Shown: positions 47,579-56,437 of the stretch, in pieces
How positions within the stretch are numbered: the stretch's first letter is position 1
How the letters are laid out: each line of letters begins with the position of its first letter
Assembly: GCA_040754335.1 (NCBI GenBank)
Contig: JBFMCV010000001.1
Coordinates: 62,001 to 126,000, forward strand
Origin: Thermodesulfobacteriota bacterium
GTDB lineage: Bacteria; Desulfobacterota_D; UBA1144; Nemesobacterales; UBA2774
Direction of reading: 5' to 3'
Length of the DNA stretch: 64,000 nt
Made by a program: the position numbers and the translations under genes
Notes under the pieces: generated by a model
Databases searched by the model: none
Told to the model about the DNA's origin: nothing
Seen by the model: only the letters and a program-made list of their open reading frames with translations

Positions 47579-48931
47579 ATGATAATAAAAGGTAAGATGG
47601 GAAACGTATCCGTTTGTTTTGTTTTTCTCTTTCTTATCGCCCGCGTCGGTTTTGCCGAAGATGTCGTTTTCAACCTCAGGGACGCCATCAGTACCGCGCT
47701 CGAGAACAACAACGAGCTCAGGGCATTCGAGAGTTCCGTTTCGGCGGAGAAGGCGGACGTAGGCATTTCGCGCAGTTATCTGCTCCCTCAAATAAATCTC
47801 GAGGAGGCCTTCGTACGCACTAACAACCCGACCGGGGTGTTCTCCATCAAGCTGAACGAGGGACGTTTCAAGGAGTCCGATTTCGAGATCTCGAGCCTGA
47901 ATAACCCCGACCCTGTTAGCGATTTCGAGACGGACATCTCCGTGGAGCAGCCGGTATTGGCAGTACAGGAGGCGCTCGCCCTGAAATCGGCCAAGAAAGA
48001 ATATCTGGCAAAGAGGGAAGAGTACGGAAGGCAGAGGGAATATGTCGCCTTCAGGGTAGTGGAGACCTACGTGCAGGTCGGGACTGCGAAGGAGTTCGTC
48101 GAGGTCGCGCGGAAGGCGCTCGAGGACGCAAATGAGCAGCTGAGGATAGCGAATTCGAGGTTCAAGTCGGGCATGGGCATTTACTCGGACACGCTCCGGG
48201 CGGAGACCGCTGTAACGGAGGCGGAGCAGCAGCTCGTGAGCACGGAGAAGAACCTCAAGGTCGCTAAGCGTTCTCTCGGGCTCCTACTCGGTCTCGACGA
48301 GTCGGTCGATACCGAAGCCGTGACGGAAGAGATCGAGCTCAGGGAATTCGACTACTACGCTGAGAAATCCCTCTCGCGCAAGGATGTGGCCTCCCTCCAG
48401 CACCGTTATGAAAGTGCCAAGACGAACGTGAGCATTGCCGATGCGGGATACCTTCCGAGGATAGGTGTTAGGGGCACGTACCAGCTTAACGACAGGGACG
48501 TGCCGTTCGGCTCGGAAGGCGACAGCTGGTTCGTAGCGGCTTTCCTACGATGGGAGATTTTCAACGGAGGTAGGAGGGAGTACGAGAGGGCGAGGGCGAG
48601 CCACACGGCATCGCAGATCGAGGAGAGCCTCGAAGGCATGAAAAAGAGCGTCTCCCTGAGCGTATACGATTCCTATCTCGCTGTCGAGGAAGCGAAGAAG
48701 AACGTGGAGCTCGCGGAGAAATCTCTCGAAACGGCGGCGGAAGGGACAAGACTCGTGAGGAAGAGGTACGAAAACTCGTTGTCTCCGTTCTACGACCTCC
48801 TCGACTCGCAGCTTAATCTCGACAGGGCGAGGGCAAACCTCGTCTCCAAACGCAACGGGTGCTTAGTCTCGGTCGCTAGGCTCTCGTTCGAGAGCGGGAC
48901 TATTCTCGATGATTTAGGAATAACGGATTAA
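47579..48931 (+). CDS. TolC-family outer-membrane efflux protein
   Basis: About 450 residues: a signal peptide (ending VGFAE) and two long coiled-coil outer-membrane efflux domains (LRDAISTALENNNELRAFESSVSAEKADVGISRSYLLPQINLEEAF; RVVETYVQVGTAKEFVEVARKALEDANEQL; SLSVYDSYLAVEEAKKNVELAEKSLETAAEGTRLV). It forms the trimeric exit duct of the tripartite pump encoded by the next two genes (gaps of 6 and 5 nt). The start is uncertain: ATG at 47579 or 47597. A longer frame from 47471 adds an acidic lead with no signal-peptide character. Confidence 0.92.
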   Translation: MIIKGKMGNVSVCFVFLFLIARVGFAEDVVFNLRDAISTALENNNELRAFESSVSAEKADVGISRSYLLPQINLEEAFVRTNNPTGVFSIKLNEGRFKESDFEISSLNNPDPVSDFETDISVEQPVLAVQEALALKSAKKEYLAKREEYGRQREYVAFRVVETYVQVGTAKEFVEVARKALEDANEQLRIANSRFKSGMGIYSDTLRAETAVTEAEQQLVSTEKNLKVAKRSLGLLLGLDESVDTEAVTEEIELREFDYYAEKSLSRKDVASLQHRYESAKTNVSIADAGYLPRIGVRGTYQLNDRDVPFGSEGDSWFVAAFLRWEIFNGGRREYERARASHTASQIEESLEGMKKSVSLSVYDSYLAVEEAKKNVELAEKSLETAAEGTRLVRKRYENSLSPFYDLLDSQLNLDRARANLVSKRNGCLVSVARLSFESGTILDDLGITD

Positions 48932-48937
48932 ACCGAT

Positions 48938-50050
48938 ATGAACGGCATGAAAAGCATAAGGGTATTGCTGATTTTGTTTCTACTCGTTGCTTCCTGCGGG
49001 GGCGGCTCGGATTCCGATAAAAAAGACGCCGATAGTGACGTTATCAAGGGCGTCGGGACGGAGAGAGTCCACAAAAAAGTGGTCGTCGAATATTACAGTA
49101 CTTCCGGGACCGTGAGGGCTAAAACCGTAAGCGACGTCGCGAGCAGGGCGATGGGCACCGTAACCTCCATTAAGGTGCGTGAAGGGGACACGGTTGCGGA
49201 AGGAGATGTCCTGCTCACGCTTGACGACAGGGACTTCAGGCAGAGGGCGCTTGCGGCGAAAGAAGCGTACAGCGAGGCGCTCCATTACCTGGAGACGGCG
49301 GAGAGCAGCAAACGCCTCACGGAGCTCACGTACGAGAGGTATAAGAGCCTTTACGACGATAAAGCCATATCCGCTCATGAAATGGACGAGATGGAGAGCC
49401 AAAGGGAAATAGCCGCGAGCGAATTCGAGCGTGCGCGGGCATCGCTCGGCAGGGCCAAAGCGAATATGGAGGAAGCCGAGATCAACCTGGGATTCACGGA
49501 GATCAGGTCCCCTGTCACGGGCATCGTGACCGGGAAGGAAGCGGAAGTCGGCAGCATGGCCGTCCCCGGCCGTGTCCTGCTCAGGGTTGAGGACAATTCT
49601 TCTTTCAGGCTGGATGTGAATGTCGACGAAAAAATGTCGGGCCGGCTCGAGCCCGGCATGACCGTTTACGCCGACGTGGACGCGCTCGGCAGCCGTCTCG
49701 AGGGAACGGTTACGGAGGTCGTTCCGGCGGTCGACCCCTCGACGAGGACCTTCCTCGTGAAGATCGGGCTCGGCGGCGAGTCCCTGAAGACGGGTCTCTA
49801 TGGTACCGTCCTCATACCGTCGGGCAAGCGTGAGGCGATACTCATTCCCCGTTCCGCCGTCGTGGAAAAAGGCCAGCTCGAAGGGGTCTATACAGTAGAC
49901 GAAAACGGGACCGCGACATACAGGCTCGTCCGGACCGGCAGGGAATATGACGGTAATGTAGAGGTGCTGTCAGGGCTCAGGGACGGCGACGTTGTCGTAG
50001 TGGAAGGGGCCGGCAGGGTAACCGACGGAGTGCGCGTCGAGGTCGACTGA
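48938..50050 (+). CDS. RND-efflux periplasmic adaptor (membrane fusion protein), lipoprotein
   Basis: 370 residues with a lipobox (LLVASCGGG). The order is lipoyl half-motif ([32 protein letters not shown]), alpha-helical hairpin (about 95-165), second lipoyl half ([26 protein letters not shown]), beta-barrel and membrane-proximal domain ([23 protein letters not shown]). It links the inner-membrane RND pump to the TolC-like duct. It lies 6 nt after the TolC-like gene and 5 nt before the RND gene. Confidence 0.95.
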   Translation: MNGMKSIRVLLILFLLVASCGGGSDSDKKDADSDVIKGVGTERVHKKVVVEYYSTSGTVRAKTVSDVASRAMGTVTSIKVREGDTVAEGDVLLTLDDRDFRQRALAAKEAYSEALHYLETAESSKRLTELTYERYKSLYDDKAISAHEMDEMESQREIAASEFERARASLGRAKANMEEAEINLGFTEIRSPVTGIVTGKEAEVGSMAVPGRVLLRVEDNSSFRLDVNVDEKMSGRLEPGMTVYADVDALGSRLEGTVTEVVPAVDPSTRTFLVKIGLGGESLKTGLYGTVLIPSGKREAILIPRSAVVEKGQLEGVYTVDENGTATYRLVRTGREYDGNVEVLSGLRDGDVVVVEGAGRVTDGVRVEVD

Positions 50051-50055
50051 CTGTT

Positions 50056-53000
50056 ATGAATACGGGAATAGCGGGCAGAATAGCCGGCACTTTTATTGAG
50101 TCGAAGCTCACGCCGCTCATCGTAATCGCGTCTCTCGCGATGGGCATATTCGCCGTGATCATAACCCCCCGTGAAGAAGAGCCCCAGATAATCGTCCCCA
50201 TGGTCGATGTTTTCGTTTCCTACCCCGGAGCTTCGTCCGCAGAGGTGGAGGAGCGCGTGACGAGACCCATGGGTAAGCTCCTCTGGGAGGTCGAAGGCGT
50301 CGAATACCTCTATACCATGTCCAAACCGGGGATGAGCGTCGCGACAGTGAGGTTCTATGTCGGCGAGGACATGGAGGACAGCATCGTAAGGCTCTACAAC
50401 AAGCTCATGTCAAATTACGACATGATTCCTCCCGGAGTGTCCGAGCCTCTCGTAAAACCGAAATCTATAGACGACGTGCCTATTTTGGCGTTCACGCTAT
50501 GGAGCGACAGGTACGGCGGTTATGAGCTGAGGAGGGTGGCATATGAAGTCGCCGATGAGCTCAAAAAGGACAGCGAGGTCTCGGAATACAGAGTAACAGG
50601 GGGACAGCGGAGACAGATAACCATTACCCTCTATCCGGCTAAGCTAAGGGCTTACTCACTCACCCCTTTGGGTATCGCGGACGCTCTCGACAAGTCTAAT
50701 TTCACCATCAAGAGCGGCGCATTCCCCTCTGCCGTCGGTGAGTATGTGGTCGAGACGGAGGGATTCCTCAGGAATGCGGACGATATAGGCGGTGTCACGG
50801 TCGGCGTTCGCGACGGACGCCCGGTCTATCTCCGTGACGTCGCCGGTATAACGGACGGGCCCGGAGAGCCGTCCGAGTACGTATTCATAGGGTTCGGCGG
50901 GGCTTCTGAAAAATACAGGAAAGGGTATTCTGAAGCGGTCACGGTCTCGCTCGCCAAGAAAAAGGGCACGAACGCGACTCACATCGCCGAGAGGCTCCAT
51001 GAGAAGCTCGAGCACATGAAAGGGAGCGTCATACCCGAGGGGGTGGAGATTGAAACGACCAGGAATTACGGCGAGTCGGCTAAAGAGAAATCGGACGAAC
51101 TCCTGAAGCATATGTTCATCGCGGCCCTCTCGGTCACGTTCCTAATCGCAATTGCGCTCGGATGGAGGGAGTCCATAGTCGTGCTCGTGGCGATACCTGT
51201 CACTCTCGCGCTCACTATATTCGTTACATATATGTTCGGCTACACGCTCAACCGTGTGACACTCTTCGCGCTTATTTTCTCGATCGGCATACTCGTCGAC
51301 GACGCCATAGTTGTCGTCGAGAATATTTACAGGCACTTCAAGATATCGGGCGTGAGCGCAGCCGTCGCCGTAAGGGCGGTAGACGAGGTCGGGAACCCGA
51401 CCATACTGGCCACGTTCACGGTCATAGCCGCGTTACTTCCGATGGCGTTCGTGTCGGGGCTCATGGGGCCATATATGAGACCCATACCGATAGGGGCGTC
51501 CGCGGCCATGCTGATATCGCTATTCATCGCGTTCATAATCAGCCCGTGGCTGAGCTACATCGTGCTCAGGGGCGTAAAAAGGTCCGGCAAGCCCGAAGGT
51601 GAAGAGGGCAGGCTCCTGAGTAGGCTCAACCATATATACGAGGGGAATCTCAGAGGGCTTCTCGGAAGCGGCAAAAAGAGGGTCAAGGCCTATGCGCTGG
51701 TATCTCTCCTGCTCGCGGCGTCGTGCCTCCTCGTACTCTTCAAAGCCGTGACTGTGAAGATGCTACCTTTCGATAACAAGAGCGAGCTCCAGGTGATAAT
51801 AGACATGCCCGAGGGGAGCACACTCGAGGATACGGCCGCTCTGTCGCGGGAGATTGGAGATTACCTGGGGACTGTGCCCGAAGTCCTCGACTATGAGCTC
51901 TACACCGGCACCGCGGCCCCTGTCAACTTCAACGGCCTCGTAAGGCACTATTTCCTGAGAGAGGGCCCGAACGTATCCGACATACAGGTGAATTTCGTTC
52001 CCAAGGGCGAGAGGGACGCCCAGAGCCACGACATAGCCAAGAGGATAAGGCCCCGCATCAAGGAGATAGGAGATAAGTATGGCGCCAGGATAAAAATCGC
52101 AGAAGTCCCGCCGGGGCCCCCGGTGCTGAGCACTCTCGTCGCCGAGATATACGGGCCCGACCCGAAACGGCAGACAGAGATAGCCCGTCAGGTGATGAAG
52201 ATATTTGAAGGGACGGAAGGAGTCGTCGACGTGGACTGGTACGTCGAGGACGATCAGAAAAAGGCGGTATTCGAGGTCGACAGGGAGAAGGCCTCTAGGA
52301 ACGGTATAAGCCCCGAGGACATTGCGAGGACGCTCCGGATCCTCCTCTCCGGGAGCCCCGCCGGCCTCGCTCACGTAGAGAAGGACAAGGAGCCGGTAGA
52401 GCTCGTCCTGAGGGCCCCTCTATCCGAGAGGGCCGGAATCGAAAGCCTGAAGGAGATAGGGGTCGCCGCGCCCGAAGGCGGACAAGTGAGCGTCTCGGAA
52501 CTTGCCGACGTTAGGGAAACCGTCGAGGACAAGACCGTCTACGGAAAGAATCTGAAGAGGGTCGTATACGTAACTGCCGATGTGGCCGGGAGGGAAGAGA
52601 GCCCCGTCTACGCGATTCTCGGTATGGGGGAAGCGATTAACGGCCTCGAGCTGCCGGAAGGATACGTATTGAAACAGTATTCCTCCATTCAGCCCCCTCT
52701 TGAAGACGTGTATTCGATGAAATGGGACGGCGAGTGGCAGATAACCTACGAAGTCTTCAGGGACCTGGGAATAGCCTTCGCCGCTGTCCTCGTGCTCATA
52801 TACGTCATGATCGTGGGATGGTTCAGGTCTTTCATAGTGCCGCTCGTCATTATGGCCCCGATCCCCCTTTCGCTGATCGGCATACTGCCGGGACACGCAC
52901 TCCTGGGCGCGTTCTTCACCGCGACGTCGATGATAGGCTTCATCGCGGGCGCGGGCATAGTCGTAAGGAATTCGATCATACTCGTAGATTTTATAGAGCT

Positions 53001-53235
53001 CAAGCTGTCGGAAGGCATGGCCCTCGGGGACGCCGTAGTGGAGGCAGGAGTCATAAGGTTCAGGCCTATGCTCCTCACCGCATCCGCTGTTGTCGTCGGA
53101 TCGTCCGTTATTCTCTTCGATCCAATCTTCCAGGGCCTTGCGATCTCGCTCATGGCCGGCGAGGTAGCGGCGACTCTCATATCCAGAACGATGGTACCGC
53201 TGCTCTACTACGAGTACAGGAGCAGGGTATCCTAG
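50056..53235 (+). CDS. RND-family efflux permease (AcrB/HAE-like)
   Basis: 1059 residues, full length, with twelve membrane helices in two repeats and two large periplasmic loops. It is a proton-driven trimeric pump. The proton-relay pair is in [17 protein letters not shown] (TM4 Asp-Asp). [32 protein letters not shown] at the N-terminus and [21 protein letters not shown] in the second half are typical. That second segment has Arg-Asn rather than acidic residues. The substrate cannot be deduced; there is no metal-binding Met triad signature that I can confirm. Third gene of the operon; no regulator gene is adjacent. Confidence 0.95.
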   Translation: MNTGIAGRIAGTFIESKLTPLIVIASLAMGIFAVIITPREEEPQIIVPMVDVFVSYPGASSAEVEERVTRPMGKLLWEVEGVEYLYTMSKPGMSVATVRFYVGEDMEDSIVRLYNKLMSNYDMIPPGVSEPLVKPKSIDDVPILAFTLWSDRYGGYELRRVAYEVADELKKDSEVSEYRVTGGQRRQITITLYPAKLRAYSLTPLGIADALDKSNFTIKSGAFPSAVGEYVVETEGFLRNADDIGGVTVGVRDGRPVYLRDVAGITDGPGEPSEYVFIGFGGASEKYRKGYSEAVTVSLAKKKGTNATHIAERLHEKLEHMKGSVIPEGVEIETTRNYGESAKEKSDELLKHMFIAALSVTFLIAIALGWRESIVVLVAIPVTLALTIFVTYMFGYTLNRVTLFALIFSIGILVDDAIVVVENIYRHFKISGVSAAVAVRAVDEVGNPTILATFTVIAALLPMAFVSGLMGPYMRPIPIGASAAMLISLFIAFIISPWLSYIVLRGVKRSGKPEGEEGRLLSRLNHIYEGNLRGLLGSGKKRVKAYALVSLLLAASCLLVLFKAVTVKMLPFDNKSELQVIIDMPEGSTLEDTAALSREIGDYLGTVPEVLDYELYTGTAAPVNFNGLVRHYFLREGPNVSDIQVNFVPKGERDAQSHDIAKRIRPRIKEIGDKYGARIKIAEVPPGPPVLSTLVAEIYGPDPKRQTEIARQVMKIFEGTEGVVDVDWYVEDDQKKAVFEVDREKASRNGISPEDIARTLRILLSGSPAGLAHVEKDKEPVELVLRAPLSERAGIESLKEIGVAAPEGGQVSVSELADVRETVEDKTVYGKNLKRVVYVTADVAGREESPVYAILGMGEAINGLELPEGYVLKQYSSIQPPLEDVYSMKWDGEWQITYEVFRDLGIAFAAVLVLIYVMIVGWFRSFIVPLVIMAPIPLSLIGILPGHALLGAFFTATSMIGFIAGAGIVVRNSIILVDFIELKLSEGMALGDAVVEAGVIRFRPMLLTASAVVVGSSVILFDPIFQGLAISLMAGEVAATLISRTMVPLLYYEYRSRVS

Positions 53236-53254
53236 ATCCGTCCCGTACGCGCGT

Positions 53255-53350
53255 GATTTCCGGTCAATGGAAGACCGTAGAAGTTTTGCTTTACATTCGG
53301 CGGTGAGGGCGTCATGCCTTATTGAGCGATTTGGCTTTACCGGTCCTGAC
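53255..53350 (+). repeat. 96-bp degenerate direct repeat, copy A (MEMO gene 3' end)
   Basis: Aligns without gaps to 55563-55658 at 74 of 96 positions (hand count). It spans the last codons and stop of the MEMO gene plus 57 bp beyond it. Confidence 0.85.
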
Positions 53351-54169
53351 TATTACCGCAGCCGCATAACCGACAACGGACTCGTAGTCACCCGTAACGT
53401 CGCCCGAATTGGCGTAATTGAGGATTTCCACGCGGTCGGCCCCCAGATCGCGGCAAGCCCATAATACCGCGGCTATAGCGCCGCTCCCGCAGGCGAAACC
53501 CGCTCCTTCGCTCTCTGCTTCCGAGACGCCGTCCGGATCGAATGCTCCAATTCTGCGGAGCATCTCTCCATCGAACTTTCTCGCCGGGATGTCCGGATAA
53601 AAGTGAGACAAATCCGAGCTTGCTATGAGCAGAACCTTGCGGCCGGCTATGACACGAGCGAGTGAATGTCCGAGCGCTTTCGCGGCCCTCGGGTTTGAGC
53701 CGTACAGCATTACGGGCAGCATACGGGGAGAGCCCAGCATGTACTGCAGGAAGGGCAGCTCGACCTCGACCGCGTGTTCCGGATCGTTGCTTACGGGGAC
53801 CAATTCTTCCTTGTACGCCTCCATGAGTGTACGGTTGAGCGCGTTCATCAAGTCCTTGTCTATTTCCACTGTCCCCAGAGGAGTTTCGTAGGCATCGTGA
53901 GAGGAAGTGATAATATTTCCGGAAGAGAGAAAATGAGACGGTGAAACGATGACAACTGTTTCGAACTCCATGCCTCTTATACACTTGTATGCGTATGCGG
54001 CGACCTGCCCGGAGTACATGTGACCGGCGTGCGGCGCTATGATGCCGACTACCTCACCGACGGGTTTATTTAATTCCGCATTCGATATGTACCGTTCTAT
54101 GCTTTTGACAAGGAGCCGGGGGTTTCGCTGATACCACGCACCCCCGATCGATGGTCTGATGTTCTTCAT
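53312..54169 (-). CDS. MEMO1-like protein (AmmeMemoRadiSam system protein B)
   Basis: 285 residues of the MEMO family, related to extradiol dioxygenases. Ligands matching the human MEMO iron/copper site are His47 (IIAPHAGHMYSG), His79 (VSPSHFLS) and the Cys in GFACGSGAI; EHAVEVELPFLQ and IASSDLSHFYP are also conserved. Its biochemical role in bacteria is unknown. It lies 80 nt downstream of its usual radical SAM partner; the third usual member (AMMECR1) is not in the window. The last 12 codons lie in a 96-bp repeat whose second copy sits beyond the radical SAM gene. Confidence 0.93.
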   Translation of the reverse strand: MKNIRPSIGGAWYQRNPRLLVKSIERYISNAELNKPVGEVVGIIAPHAGHMYSGQVAAYAYKCIRGMEFETVVIVSPSHFLSSGNIITSSHDAYETPLGTVEIDKDLMNALNRTLMEAYKEELVPVSNDPEHAVEVELPFLQYMLGSPRMLPVMLYGSNPRAAKALGHSLARVIAGRKVLLIASSDLSHFYPDIPARKFDGEMLRRIGAFDPDGVSEAESEGAGFACGSGAIAAVLWACRDLGADRVEILNYANSGDVTGDYESVVGYAAAVIVRTGKAKSLNKA

Positions 54170-54249
54170 TATCTTGCGGCCGTCATGCCTCCGTATCCGC
54201 GCCCGTAAACAATTTCTGCTTGTATGCCGTACATTGACGATCCTGCTTC

Positions 54250-55395
54250 CTAAGCACCGTAAGTATCATCTGCGGAAGGAACGTGTCCGTGTTTCTTTGG
54301 TATTGGCATTATATCTACGGAGAGTCTTCGTGATCCCCAGTTTCCGGGCTCCGGGTCGAGGCGGCCTGACAGCGCGGTTCCGCAAAACGTACAGCGCCCG
54401 TTCTTATCAAGATTCCATTTCCCGAGCTCGTACCTGCTCCTCCCGATCAGAAGGCTGTCGCAGGAAGAGCAGTACGTGGACTCGCCTTCAGGGTCGTGGA
54501 TATTTCCCGTATATACGTGGTTTATGCCTGTCTCTTTTGCGATTCTCCGGGCTTTTTTCAGCGTCAACGGAGGGGTAGGGGGTACGTCCGTCATTTTAAA
54601 GTCGGGATGAAACGCCGAGAAGTGAAGCGGAACGTCCGGGCCGAGATTATCCAGGACCCATTGACTGAGCCTTTCGATCTCTTCGGCCGAGTCGTTGCGG
54701 CCCGGTATTAAAAGAGTGGTTATTTCGAGCCACGAATCCGTCTCGTTCTTTATCCATTTCAGATTGTCCAGGACGGGTTCAAGCTCGGCGAGACATATTT
54801 TCCCGTAGAATTCCTGCGTAAACGCTTTTAAGTCGACGTTTACGGCATCTATATTGGCAAAAAACTCCTTTCTCGACTCGCGTGATATATAACCCGCTGT
54901 CACGGCGACGGTCTTTAGCCCGAGGTCATGCGCTGCCAGAGCGGTGTCCGTCGCATACTCGGCGAAAATAACTGGGTCGTTATATGTAAATGCGATACTC
55001 TTGCACGATTGTCGTTTTGCCTCGAGTGCAATGTCTTCGGGAAGAGCGTGTGAAGTGAGTCTTTCGTCCTGCTTTGCCTTGGAGATATCCCAGTTCTGGC
55101 AGAACCTGCATCCGAGATTACATCCTGCTGTTCCGAATGATAATACGCTTGTTCCGGGGTAGAAATGATTCAGGGGTTTTTTCTCGATCGGGTCGATACA
55201 AAAGCCCGAAGCGCGCCCGTAGCTCGTAAGGACGATTTCTCCGCCCTGCGCCCGGCGGATGTAGCAGAAGCCGCGCTGTCCCACGCGAAGTCTGCAGTAC
55301 CTGGGGCATAGGTCGCACTGCACCCTTTCATCATCCAGCCGGTGCCACCACCCTCCGCTTACCGTATATGGTGCGATAAACTTTCTTTTTTCCAT
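54250..55395 (-). CDS. AmmeMemoRadiSam system radical SAM enzyme
   Basis: 381 residues. The [4Fe-4S]/SAM motif is at Cys92, Cys96 and Cys99 (AGCNLGCRFCQ). An N-terminal cysteine cluster (Cys27, Cys30, Cys34, Cys44) and a C-terminal zinc-ribbon-like pair (YCSSCDSLL; RCTFCGTAL) may bind another cluster or zinc. It resembles pyruvate-formate-lyase-activating-type enzymes (ITTLLIPGRNDS; FHPDFKMTDVPPTP). It is expected to modify a protein or small molecule together with the MEMO protein; the target is unknown. Confidence 0.95.
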   Translation of the reverse strand: MEKRKFIAPYTVSGGWWHRLDDERVQCDLCPRYCRLRVGQRGFCYIRRAQGGEIVLTSYGRASGFCIDPIEKKPLNHFYPGTSVLSFGTAGCNLGCRFCQNWDISKAKQDERLTSHALPEDIALEAKRQSCKSIAFTYNDPVIFAEYATDTALAAHDLGLKTVAVTAGYISRESRKEFFANIDAVNVDLKAFTQEFYGKICLAELEPVLDNLKWIKNETDSWLEITTLLIPGRNDSAEEIERLSQWVLDNLGPDVPLHFSAFHPDFKMTDVPPTPPLTLKKARRIAKETGINHVYTGNIHDPEGESTYCSSCDSLLIGRSRYELGKWNLDKNGRCTFCGTALSGRLDPEPGNWGSRRLSVDIMPIPKKHGHVPSADDTYGA

Positions 55396-55562
55396 GTACT
55401 TTTTACCTTGTTTACTTCATAGCATATATTATATCATCCTTGCGAAATGAGATTTGTTACAGGCTCTTATGGCCACGGCCATCGAACCCGTTCGGCATCC
55501 ACTTTCTCCGCATACGGACATAGAACCGGCGCGAAAACAGGCGCGTCTCGTCCCTTCCCCGG

Positions 55563-55658
55563 GATTTCCGGTCTATTGACAACCGAAGGCGGTTTGCTTT
55601 ATATTGGGGCATGAGGGCGTCATGTTGTGTTGAGAGATTTGGCATTGCCGATCCGGAC
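55563..55658 (+). repeat. 96-bp degenerate direct repeat, copy B (MEMO 3'-end remnant)
   Basis: Matches copy A (53255-53350) at 74 of 96 positions. On the minus strand it still reads VRIGNAKSLNTT-stop, against VRTGKAKSLNKA-stop in the real MEMO gene. It therefore looks like the tail of a lost MEMO gene. It also contains the promoter of the next gene. Confidence 0.82.
55576..55605 (+). promoter_or_regulatory. Sigma70-like promoter of the lipoprotein gene, inside repeat copy B
   Basis: TTGACA (55576-55581), a 17- to 18-bp spacer and TTATATT (55599-55605). Repeat copy A has a mutated -35 (TCAATG-like) at the same place. The start codon is about 75 nt downstream of the expected start site. Confidence 0.6.
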
Positions 55659-55685
55659 TGAAAGCGGCTTTTCAGAAACTATGAC

Positions 55686-56414
55686 ATGACCGGTATAGCG
55701 ACACTCTTATTAATACTTCTTATCTCACCCGTTATATTCCTGCCCGGCTGCTCGTCAACGAAATATGTCCCTATAGAGGACCCCTCGGAGCGGATAATCA
55801 GCGGCTGCATATCCATGCTCCCGCCAGCGGAGGGTGAGTGGTACGTGGACACACACTGGACCGAGGTGCTCTACGGTCCCGATCCGTGCGAGGACAGGCT
55901 CAGGTTGGCGAGCGGAGACGAGGAGGATTTGTACTTTATTTATATCACGACCGGACTCAGGAAATGGAGCGATAAGCTCGATAACGAATATCTCCGGAAC
56001 TGGGTAAAGAATTACCATGACAGGGAGCTGATAAAGAATGAGGAGCTCGGGATTGAGGTCGTAAATTATGAAACTGTTACGTGTAAAAGTATCGAAGGCG
56101 TCTGTGCCGAAGCAAGCTACAGCTTCATAACGTCCAAACGGCTCCAGTTCAAGGCGGGCGGCCCAACCACGACTTTCCGTGATATTAAGCTCATGCCGAG
56201 CGATAAATATTTCTATGAAGTCGTCGAATTTTATGTGTTCGACGGTCCATATGACAATCTCGAGAAGGACAGGAACACTTTTTATTATGAAGTTATGTTC
56301 CTGCACGTATCGGTCGATGAGAAAAAAGACCCCGAATTGAAAGAGCAATCCTACAAGGTCCTCGAGAATATAAAATTCAACGAAAAATGGATTATAGATG
56401 AGAAGTCGTACTGA
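55686..56414 (+). CDS. Lipoprotein of unknown function
   Basis: 242 residues with a clear lipobox (VIFLPGCSS). The mature part has paired cysteines (SGCISM, PDPCEDR, VTCKSIEGVCAEA), an acidic region and many aromatics (VVEFYVFDGPYDNLEKDRNTFYYEVMFLHVSV). No family is recognised. It is transcribed alone from a promoter in the upstream repeat and is convergent with the PEP synthase gene. Confidence 0.78.
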   Translation: MTGIATLLLILLISPVIFLPGCSSTKYVPIEDPSERIISGCISMLPPAEGEWYVDTHWTEVLYGPDPCEDRLRLASGDEEDLYFIYITTGLRKWSDKLDNEYLRNWVKNYHDRELIKNEELGIEVVNYETVTCKSIEGVCAEASYSFITSKRLQFKAGGPTTTFRDIKLMPSDKYFYEVVEFYVFDGPYDNLEKDRNTFYYEVMFLHVSVDEKKDPELKEQSYKVLENIKFNEKWIIDEKSY

Positions 56415-56437
56415 TAACCGCTACACCCGAAGAAATA

